A stretch of DNA of 64,000 nt, taken from positions 3,782,001-3,846,000 of the forward strand of contig NC_065908.1 in the NCBI RefSeq assembly GCF_905147045.1. Direction: 5' to 3'. The first letter of the stretch is position 1. Each line of letters starts with the position of its first letter. Source of the stretch: Nymphalis io (lineage: Eukaryota; Arthropoda; Insecta; Lepidoptera; Nymphalidae). This document shows, piece by piece, positions 36,901 through 48,900 of this stretch. Position numbers and translations under genes: made by a program. The notes under the pieces are model-generated. The model was not told the origin of the DNA and ran no database searches. It saw only the letters and a list, made by a program, of their open reading frames with translations.

Positions 36901-39900
36901 ACGTTTTAAAAAGCTACCCTCCACTTTGACCTTAAAATGTTTTTCTCATTGCACTGTAAGAATTTTATTCACTAATTTCAATTTTAGCGCGACATAAGTT
37001 TCAATCACATACAAAATATAACCAAAATCGGTGCTTAGGAGTTCAGTGTTATACATACGTACAAAAGAATTATATGTATGAGGAATGACATGACGTAATC
37101 GAAATAACTCTAGAGATATTTTGTTCATCATCTCTGACCAGATGCGTTATGGATAGCGTTTCTAATTCTTGTGTTTATAACTAAGTAAATTTTCAGCATC
37201 CGTATGTGGGTCAGTGGAACTCGATGAGATATTTATATGGATGGATCATATGTTTCGCTTTGCTATTGATCGATTTTAAAAAGATTTATTCGGCCTTGGT
37301 TTAGACAAACGATATTTCTTTGTGACCTAGATTATTGATTTTATACGTATATTAATATATTTTAAATTATTATTTGAAGCTCATATTCGTACGTTTATAA
37401 ACTGTCCGTATATCATATAATATATATATATATATATATATATAAAGAGCTTGGTAAACTTGTGAGAAATATAATATAATTTAAACATAAATAAATATAC
37501 AATAACTTTTTTATCGGTGCTTGCGATTATGTTATAAATAACTATTTTTATTAAATTTATTCATTTTAATTTATGTAATTATCGTCACTTTTAATCCGAT
37601 GTAATTATTTTCCTTTGCGTAAATACTGTTTTCAAAATTGTAATATTTTACACTCAAACTTTACAAATGATGTTGTTCCGCGTCCGTGCATCATTGAAGC
37701 TCTGCAGCTAACATTCATGGAAAAATAATTTCTCGTTTCGAAGTCATGGTATATTCTTTAGAGAAAATTATAATAACTGACACTTAAAAAGTTTATTTGT
37801 TATTGAAATTGTTTTCGATTTCAAAATCCCACGATTATTTATTTATTTATTTATTTATTTGGGAAACATACAGCATAATATAGTACATAAACATTTGGTA
37901 ACAAAATATGTTTCACATAAGCCAACAAAGCTTCCACTTTTACATTCAATCATGGAGTGAACCTAACAATAACAAGTTATTTAACAATTAATTAAAATAT
38001 ATGAAAAGTATTTAAAATGAATAATTTTTGAGAATATTTTTAAATAAAATGAATATCCCAATTGGATCATGTCAAATGTTAGTAATTCGGGGGCCGAATT
38101 CTTCTGATCTATAATGATTACGATAGGATTTAATCCCAATTCAACTTTGACTAATCTATATTTATTCAAATGGGAACCGAACAGATATGATTTAACAAAT
38201 ACCGTTATGTAAAAAACCGAACTTAATTTTTAACTCTTATGCCAATAGTCGATAATTAAATTAAAGAATAGGAAAACGGATAAACGATCACGCTTCAATT
38301 CGATTGCGATAAAGTGACAATTTGTTAGTAGAATTTTCGCTAATCTCGTCAAGCGACAGAGGCCTGAACTTGTAAATTTGGTTCAATTATTGCAAAAAAT
38401 ATGTCATTTGTAATAGAAGTGTCATTTGAATTGTATTAATTAACGCTTTAAACAAAAATAAGTTAAAATTATTATTATATTAATCAGTGCAATTATTTAA
38501 CCTTTTAAACTTAATTATTCCCATCGGTTACACTCAATTAAACAACAGTCGCTACCACTAATCATGACTGCAGGACCATATTGGCGCCATATTAATGCGC
38601 CTGTCGGAACCGCGACGTCTGCGCATGCGCATCCGATTAAAATTAATCCCTTTGATGTAGGCACTTTGATTCTAAAATATTCTTATGTTCGAGGAAATGT
38701 GAAAAAGGAAAGTTCTCTAAACGTAACTGTCGCAGTTTAATTAACATTATAGTATTTACAATATCAATTAGAAAAGAACAAATTGCTACTGTTAAATCAT
38801 GCTCGATATAATTTATTTGTCTTAGTGTAAGGGTGTATATAAATTAATATACATATTTACTACCCACCACTGACAATAATAAAAAATAAGAATAGTCTAT
38901 AAGTCCTTTTGCTAAACAAGCGTATTTTCTTCTCCGAAGGCACAGATAAGCTTAAATAATTTTTTTGTTAAAATTAGGTAAAATACATCTTTTGTAATCT
39001 TCGTCGATTTCTCCGTCGTCGATAGGCATTTCAATAGGCCGTAGCAACGCATTCTCAATGGGGATCGCCAGGAAGAATACAAATGATTTTTTTTATAAAA
39101 TAGGCCACTTGATGGTAAATGGTCACCAACGCCCATCCTAGAAATATTAACCATATCTTACATCGCAAATTCACCACCAAAAATAGGTATAACTACCTAA
39201 ATAGGTACTAAGATGTTCGTTCTTGGAGTAACACATTACTCACTCACCCTTTAAACCGGAACCCAACAATGCTAAGTACTGCTGTTTTTGCGGTAGAATA
39301 TATAATGGGTGGGTGGTAGCTATTCCGATGAGCTTACACAAAGCCCGCTTGCTACCGCAAATTAGACAAAATCAAATTAAAATAGTTTGCCAAACCCTTT
39401 GTAAATTTAACTAATAATGTCTTCCGGACCGTTTTCGGCCACGGCGGACAATCTCAAGAAAGAATAGCCATCAGCGCAGGACAATATTATAGTGCACAAG
39501 TGTGTGTGCAAACACAGGTGCACGGGGTATTTCCTAGTTCTCATAATCCGATGGGACGACTCCAACTAAGTATGGGCTTCGCAGACTTTATCGTAATTTT
39601 TTTTTCACTTACAATACTACTGACAATATTAAATAGTAAAAAAATACCTAAAAAAAAAATTACAGGTGAAGTCGTCAAAATAACGCGAATCTGTTAAAAC
39701 AAGGTACTACAACCATATTACAAAATATTTATACATTAATTTAATGTTACGATTCGCTGACATTATACAGAATTCAATTCGAATTAGGTCAAGTGTTGAA
39801 ATATTACCACTTACAGTAATTTATTACTTACGAACGATTGCTGGTTGTTTATTGCAATTATCTAAATTACTTTAAATATAAATGTTTGGTAATTACAAGG

Positions 39901-42900
39901 GTTTAATTATATTCAATAAGTGATAAGATTTTTTTTTTTAATTTAACATTTTAAGGCCTTGTTAAATATGATCCAGCTATTGGTGATTGATGGCGATGAG
40001 TGAGCCAGTGTAATTACAAAATCGGAAGGCATATAACATATTAGACCCTATGAATCTCCCATCATAAAACAACTTTCAAAACTTTAAAACAACATAAATA
40101 ACTAATTTGGTGATTAACATTCAATTTTGTTTATATTATATACTAGTAGTCCGTAAACGGTTATAATAGCCCACGATATCTCGTCAGAATGAATTGAAGA
40201 GAAATTTGTCGAGAGCTAACTATCATGTCTAACAGGCTATTATGTAGAAAATTGTCCATTCAACGGCCGGCTGCTACCAATTTAACCCTCATCCTCGACT
40301 CAATATTAAATTACTTGGACCTTTAGGGATACTGTTTGGTACAAAATATAAGGAGGCGGCGGAGATAATTAGATAAGTAATTAGTATGATTTAAAATAAT
40401 TTGATAGTTTTCAAATAATTAAGAAATTTTTATTTATCAAATTATTATTTGCAGATATTTAAATGAATATAATATGGTAAGGTTATATAAATATTACGTA
40501 TCTTTTTCTCTTCCATAACGGCCTATGGATTTGATAAAATATTTGCGCTGATACATTGGGTAAAGTATCGAAAGTTATTAGGTTTTGTCGGTTAAGTACT
40601 AACCGCCTAAGAGCTTCCATTGTGTGCCTGGTGTATATAAATTAATTAGAAAATAGTATATTATATTGAAAAGTCCGCTACGCTATAATATGGGAGGGTT
40701 AAGCTATCCTATGTTATAATGAGAATTAATTAATTATCTAAATTCCCTTATTTATTTGGCATAAAAGACTTAACTTTTTACTAATAAATTTAAACTTGAA
40801 CCTTAAACGTATACAATTTAGGTACTATAACTTATTTCACAAGGTGACGCGCAATAACATATCCTGAAGCGATGAATCGTTAGCAGTTCAATTTTATGTA
40901 ATTTGCAATAATAAAATTTATGTATTTTAGACCGTAGCTAAGCGTTCTTCGCAATCGTTGAAATTCACAATTACGCAATTGTGAACACTTATCTCGTTCC
41001 GTGACGACAATGAGTTCTGCTATATATAGATGCGGTATCCGTCTATTTACCTAAATTACTATTCCGTTCTTGGGTTATACTGTATCTGATCTCTGCGTCG
41101 AGACCATTAGGATTTATAAGGCTAGATTCAGGTCACTTTTAGATGTCATCGTTAAACTCGTATTAGGTGATTTGTTTTTACGCAATCAATTTATCTATTA
41201 GATTGAAGTATTCTAAATAAACTTTGGAGTAATGTTCTTTTAACTGTCAATTTTTATTTAATCTGAATATGTAAATAATATGTCATGGATGGGTCGTTAA
41301 TATTTCTTATTTATGTTATCCTTACTTCGGGACCGATTGTTACCTTTCGATTTCCTAAGTGAATGTACATCTCTTCACGCGTATATAATTTCTACAGCCC
41401 ACCCCTCCCAAGAAGCCCCCCAGAAGGAACTTGTCTGTGTCCCCTACCCACGTCAATTCTCCATCCTCTGGGTACAGCTATGAGCTGAGAGCCCATGCGA
41501 GGAGTCAGGACGACTTGGATGAAATACAGGTGAGTTCTGTCATCCAACTTAGTAGTAGCAGATGTCCAAAAAACTCTTATTATTATTATCTATCTTTTAT
41601 TACTAAATTAGTTTTATAATTATTTATTTTATATTATAGAATTATCGAAACTACACTACTATAATAATATGGCACATTATTTTAACTGATATGAGATAGG
41701 AATATAACTATTAATTTTTATATATGTATTTATATGTAGTAATAGTGTGTGTAATAGAGTCTCATTGTTACAGGGTGCTAAACATTACCTCAAACACGGT
41801 AGATCTGTCGACCAATACGTCGATAGCAAGCTATCCTACTCGGAGTACGAAGAAAACCATAATTCACCTAGAGCTGTCCCAGTGCCAAATCCTCGGCCGA
41901 GTCTCAGAAACCGCACACAACCCGTTGCCATTACGGCTATGTATGAAAATGTCGTCATAAAAGAACAGAATCCTCGCAGGAAGCTAAGAAGAAACACGTT
42001 TGGGCCACAATACGAAAACTTCGAAGCCAGAATGGCAGACAAACGAGTTAGAAAATACTCTAACCAAGAGAGATCGTCCCTGGAGAGTTTATTAGACGAT
42101 CAGTCAATGAATAGTCCGAGTGAATGTGAACGGTACTCTGATGGCTCGAGGGTAGATATTCCTCTGTCGCCGACCCACTATGAACAACCTCCAACGCCTG
42201 ACCATCCGCCGCCTTCAGCGAAACAAGCGGAGAATAGCATCCACGAACGGATTAGACCATTGAGTCAGGTTAGTCCTGATTGAAGATTTTCTGCACCAAA
42301 AACTCTTTATCACTTACTTTTAGATCGTCCAGTTTTTTTGTTCTTAACATTTAAAAGATTTTATGTTTTTTATTCATGGAATGATAATTAGGCTCAAATT
42401 TTTTGTTTATTTTTTTCCCTTTGTATATATTATGTTTCTAATAAAAATACTAATATGTCATACAGTATAACACATTCATCACATTATAATATAAGTGCAG
42501 CAAAAATGGTATAGATTTTGTAATAATTAAAAGCGACATGTGTAATTAAGACAAACCTAAAAGCGAAATCCAATATAATTGTGATTTTGAAATATTACAT
42601 TTACATTTTCTAAATAAATAAGTAAATGATTTGATTTTTGCTGGACATAGCTATCATTATACATTAAATACGCTGCTTGTTAAAACATCTTCAAATGGGT
42701 TATATTTCTTACGTAGAGTAAATACTCCCATTTTAACCCATGCGAGTGGTACGAGACGTGTTTGTTTTTTTTCTTAAGCGCTCACATCAATATCAAGCAC
42801 AGCGCCTCAACAAACCATATGTTGGGCGAGAAACCGTTACACAAGCTTAAGCATTCCCAAAAAAGAGTAGTCGTTAAGCAAGTTGCAAAAATCTAGAAAA

Positions 42901-45900
42901 CTCTATATTTTGTTATATTTCTTGCAGCATTTTATACACACTAATAATTTATATGAAGCAAGATCGATCGAATTTCGCTTTCGTCCAAATGAATCATCTG
43001 TCAATAAGTGGTCGAAAGACATTAGGATGAGGACAATGGTGATTGCCGAAGCACTTTTCCAATTGTCAATATTTGTTGACACGATAAATCGAACACATAT
43101 ATAATTTCCATACATTTTTGTCTTTTTTATATATGAAAAGTATAATCGCTGTGACCTTGTCTATGTCTACTCTGAAATATTTTCACCAGACTCCTTCATC
43201 GACTCCAAATTGCATGAGCATGTTTTCAATATATATATAAACAATGTTACTCTTATCATTACTTTTGAATATTTCAGCTTATTATGGAGGTTGTAGAAGA
43301 GATACGAATTCGAAAAAAATCGCAAGGCGATGTTACAAATAGCTGATGCTTTTTACTTAGTTATTTTAAATATTTAAAAGTAAGCTATGGGACGGATGTA
43401 TTGTGATTGTCTTTTAGTCTATGCGTATGGTGCTATATTGAATGAAATGTTGATTTCGCTTCCTTCTGTAAATAGACAATTTTTTTTATTAATTTTTCTT
43501 TAAACATCCTAAGGTGCTGAAGATTAGGTTAAGTAAATGTTTATTATATACTAGTTGTTGTAGTTTGAAATTGTTTTGTGAATTGCATTTAAAAAAAGCA
43601 TATTATATAGCAATGTTCATAATTTACAAAACAATTTTTGTTTTTTTTTTTTATACCGATATGACAGTATCATGAATAGGGCTAGACTAGAGTTTAAATA
43701 GAGTAAAGTAGACAAGCTAAGACAGTCTTGTGAAAAACTCTTTGGAGAGTATTTAAAAAAAAAAACATCGAGCCTTTGTTACCTTTAAATAACTCTCTAA
43801 GTTTGACATCGGAATTAGATCTTAAATTGAACTATTTATTTAAATATAGAACCTCATATTTAGTTCAATTCATAGAACTGATTCTATTAACACAATATAA
43901 GAGGTTGTATTACGGTTAGCTACAGATATTAAAAAAAAAAGATAATTTTTTTTAAATTAAAAACGACTGAAAAATGTGATAGAAAACAAAAATTACTTAA
44001 AATGTGTATTTTTTAATTGTAGCTAATCGATACACATCTTGTCTTGTTCGAAGTCTGCGCTGACTCAAAAATAAATCGATTACCAATTGGAGTATTAAAT
44101 TGTTCAAATATCATTTGAATAAATTACCAATGTTGCTCTTTAATATAATAAAATATAATAAATATTAAATATGTACTTCTTATAATTTACCATTTTTTAT
44201 TTTAAGTCTTATCTTGTATTATTTCGTAATTTTATTTCGTTTATAAAATAAATATCTTTATTGTATTTTTCTTTGTTTTTATTTTCTCCTTTCATTTTTT
44301 AAGCATATCTTTTACTTTCTATAAAATTATAGTATGGAATTTATTTTTTATTATTTTTTTGCAGTTTTGTGTTTATTAATTTTAAAGAGGTATACTTTAC
44401 AGCTTTATGTTTTAGCGTGTATCTTCGCTATTTGAGTGCATAATATTCCAGACGGCTTATTCCCAACTCAATCGATTTAAATAGTTTTTTTTTATTCAGA
44501 GATTTAATTAATTTGTGTGTATAGTCTCGTAATGAAACGGTGAAAACAAACAATAAATATTGAAATGTTAAAATTTCATATCAGGTTACTGCTTGAATCG
44601 TGAAATAAAGAAATACGTTAATAATATTAATATGTTAGAATTGTGTGGTTGTTTATTGATAAATTATAAAATAAAAATAAAAAACCACCTTAATTCAATA
44701 TATGTATCACGATATTTTCCTGAATCATGAAATTGTTTTTCGCGCCTTATAAAATATACAAGCAATTTATTATATCGGCGACTTAAACTTGAAACTAATT
44801 TGCTTATAACCGTAACAGCCCATGAATGTCCCACTGCTGGGCTAAAAGCCTCCTCTCCTCTTTTTGAGGAGAAGGTTTGGAGCTTATTCCACCACGCTGC
44901 TCCAATGCGGGTTGGTGGAATACATATGTGGCAAAATTTCAGTGAAATTAGACACATGCAGGTTTCCTCACTATGTTTTCCTTCACCGTAAAGGACGAGA
45001 TGAATTATAATCACAAATTAAGCACTTATCTTATAACACTTATCTTTTTCTTCGTATACTTCATTACTGAAGGTCGTGCTTCTCCTGAAATGCTCAAATC
45101 ACTCTGTCCTCTGCTTGTCTCAGGGCAGTCGGAATATTGAGTCCCGTTATATATTGGATCTGGTCGAACCAGCGGGTAGGTAATCGACCGCGTGATCTTT
45201 TGCCTTCGACCTTCCCTACAACAACCAGTTTATCCAGATTGTCTGTTTGTCTCCGGGCAATATGACTCTATAACTTATAACTCGTTTGTAGCATATAGTG
45301 GATAGTCTGGTTGTAATCTTTAGTTGATCTAGAATAGACCTGTTAGTTCTTTTTGCTGTCCACGGATTGAAACATTACATTAAACGAACTATATACTTCT
45401 TATATAGTTCGTTTAATGTAATGTTTCAATGAAATGATCAGCGTTCCAATGTTTTTATGTATTCGTATATTCAAAAGAGTTGTTTCGGCGATGCACGTAC
45501 ACTTCAATGACCTTTATGACTTTTTTTATGTAGAATAGGAAGGCGGACGGGCATATGGGTCACCTGATGGTAAGTGGTCACCAACGCCCATAGACATTGG
45601 CATTGTAAAAAATGTTAACCATCGCTTACATCGCGAATGCGCCACCAACCTTGGGAACGAAAGATGTTATGTCCCTTGTGCCTGTAATTACACTGGCACA
45701 CTCACCCTTCAAACCGGAACACAACAATACCAAGTACTGCTGTTTTGCGGTAGAATATCTGATGAGTGGGTGGTACTTACCCAGACGAGCTAGCACAAAG
45801 CTCTACCACCAGTAAAAAATTAAAATAGTACTTGTTGAAATATAAGCAAATACGTAATAAATTAACTCTTAATGTTCGTTATATTATAATTAACTAGTCC

Positions 45901-48900
45901 GGTGTTTTGGATTTCATTTATTAAAATATAATTATTATGTCGAGATGGTCCAGAGCAGCGCCTGCCTTGACCCTTGATCAGGCTAGAGCGAGATTGTTTT
46001 TCCGCGCCCTTTGGTCGACGCTTTACAAAATTGTGTATCAGTTATTTTTATATATATAATAATTACCACTTTTATAAAAAATAAAACAGCGCTTTTGTAA
46101 CTATGGAAATAGTGTATGAAATTTTCTTGTCCCTTGCTAATTTATTTCGTATTCAGCGTAGAAGTAAAACATTGTAAGGAATTCCATGCATTCGTGAGAA
46201 TTTTGTAACATTAAGATATCAATACCACCGTCACTTGGGAGAAGCGTTTCATAAACGCCCTAAGCCACTAGTCTAAAGGCAATAAAAGAGATCCGAGAGA
46301 AACAACTGAGGCGCTTTCTTAAAGCTAAAGGAGTGACGAATTATATTTTATAAAATTTGCTGCACAGTATCCAAAGCTGCTCTTAAAACTACTTATATTA
46401 ATTACAATATATATATATGAAGAATGTAAGTAGCACGTTTTATAGTTGTAGTTTTCTAGTTTAAAATTTAATTCATAACAATTCGTACATGAGTACAATA
46501 CAGTAACAGCCTGTGAATGTCTCACTGCTGGGCTAAGGCCTCCTCTCCCTTTTTGAGGAGAAGGTTGATTTGACACACGCAGGTTTTCTCACGATGTTTT
46601 CCTTTACCGTATAGCACGAGATGAATTATAATCATAAATTAAGCACATGAAAATTCAGTGGTGCTTGCCCGGGCTTAAATCCACAACCATCGGTTAAGAT
46701 TCACGCGTTCTTACCACTGGGCCATCTTGGTATGAGTACGATAGGAAACAAACATTTTATACGAGAGAAATCATACGTATGTAAAAACAGTCACGTGATA
46801 TGTAACGCAGAAACTAATTTTAAATAAAAAAAATACTTAAGCGAAGGGTACTTGTCGAATAGTGGGACATTCACAGGTTGCTTCTTTACTGCTGTTTTTA
46901 TGGACGATTTATGAATGTAAACCAGGGCTAATTAATAATAATGAACAAAAATATTCATCAAAATGAATGTCTCCACTTGATGCTTTTTAAAATAATTTAG
47001 TTTACCTTATATTGCTATATATCTAGGGAAGAATTTTTTTTTTAATGAAAAAAATATCTTTCGTGTATTTTTAACAATGATTATCAATTAAAATGGTTTA
47101 ATTTATAATTGGAAGATAAAAGAGGAAGGCAGGTAAGATTTTTGTTTGTTTATATATCACTGTTTTGTATTTATGTCATAAGCTATTTATATAGACTAAT
47201 AGTATTATTTGTATCAGACTATTTTGCTCAAAACCCTATTTTTTTATTTATTATCTATCTATATAATACTTAATACAATTTTTCTCACGTTGCTTTATTA
47301 CTTACAACTAATTTAAAGATCAATCAAATAACTTCTAATTCTTATGTTATAATAAGTATGTCACAATATATTTTAAGTTTTTTTATTTAGGTTTACGGAA
47401 CAATTGGAAAGAAAATATTATACCTGGACTGCATGGCCTTCAATAGTAATAATTGCTCTACCACTGGACATACCTTTTCAAGTAGAATAGTTATTTAATA
47501 TTATTATTTGCAAAGCTTACAAAATTTATACCCAATACAGATTAGTAATGATCTCCTCTAAGTATCTTCTATTTAGAAGAACAAGTTATGTTAAAAGAAC
47601 TGTAATATCTGGATATATCTTATAAGTTGACAAGCATGGATCCACCATAGTGGGCACGGTCGGCATGCCCACAGTCCTACCCTAGACCCTGGTGTCGATA
47701 TAAATGCCTATAGGTATACGGGAAAGGTATCCGCGGGAGCGTCATAATTTTTTTAAACTTCTTCGTACGAGTAGGAATGCAATGTATCGATTATAAGTGA
47801 GTCCGTAGTACGACTGGGCTGATTTTCGGGTGACTGACCGTAAACTGATTTGACTGCTGGATCCGCGCCTGTAATTTTTTTTTTTATGGAATAGGAAGGT
47901 GGACGAGCATATGGGCCACCTGATGGTAAGTGGTCACCAAACGCCCACTAATAATAAATAAAAGAATATGAAATTTACGCCAGTTACGTCAGTAGTGTGT
48001 TAAGAGCATGTGAAATCATTAAAAAGTACTAGATTATTTATGATCTCAACGTATTCTTGATAAGATTATTGCCAGTTCGCCACAAGGCTTCATGTGGGTA
48101 GGGTCTATGTCAGTTCACTCGGTGACATTTAACACGCAAATAGTGTAGAATTGAAAAAAACGGAGATATTATAGATAATAGTAACAATAATACATCACAA
48201 GTACATCTACTTATATAATACAATATAAAACAGTAGGTATATAAAAAAATCTTCTTCCAAACGCGCTGCAGTTTTTGGTGTTAGTTTTAAATATATTGAT
48301 TTAGTAGTTTTTTTTTCAATTGCAAAAGAAATAAAAAAAAATGTCCTCATTTGTAAGCATAGCCTTCATTGTTTCTATGTATGTTTAATACATATCATAA
48401 ATTAGTTTTATCTAAATTTCAAATTAAGGTATAGTAAAGAATAAGTTTTTATATAAAAAAGTAATCGATTTACATCAATTATTGCTATAAAACATTAGTC
48501 CTTTATTGTAATGTTCTATTTGAAAAGCTCTGTGTAGTGGTATATCAATAATTACTTTTCAGCGTACTATATTAATTGCTTCGTTGATCTAGGGGCTTGA
48601 ATAAGCTGCAGACCCTGATTTTCTGGGCTCTAATCTCAAGGTCTAATCAATAAAAGGCCGGAGTTTGAAAGTGACAGTGTTAACATCACCATGCCTCAGA
48701 AATCACGTAAAGCCGTTGCTTCTGAGCGTGAGGTCCTTACAGTCGAGACTGATTGCCATCCCTTTGGATTGTGAAAGTGAAATAGAAAGCGCACCTGTGC
48801 TTGCACACAAACTTGTGCGCAGATTGTGAACAGATTATCAATTTATCTAATTATCTACTCATATTTCTTGTAGTAGTTTTATACTAGATTTTGTTTAACA

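Larger units (their letters stand above)
33380..41397 (+). other. ANKS1 intron 9 (8.0 kb)
   Basis: Contains a candidate internal first exon (34418-34589), a SINE (36481-36775), a common repeat (36030-36230), an NRF-1-type site (38620-38631), a family-B copy (39103-39354), an (AT)n run (37420-37444) and an ATTT microsatellite (37834-37860). I saw no exon in phase with its neighbours elsewhere in it. Confidence 0.75.

Noticed and set aside
37420..37445. AT dinucleotide run as a possible replication or matrix element
   Set aside because: A simple microsatellite with no supporting structure around it.
41747..41773. Open-frame extension upstream of exon 11
   Set aside because: The exon 10 to exon 11 phase and the TTACAG acceptor at 41773 fix the start at 41774.
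44664..45014. Minus-strand open frame of 116 codons, and similar frames at 23237, 62765 and 16055
   Set aside because: These are translations of family-1 SINE copies (recurring CMCLISLK and RIGAAWWNK peptides), not genes.
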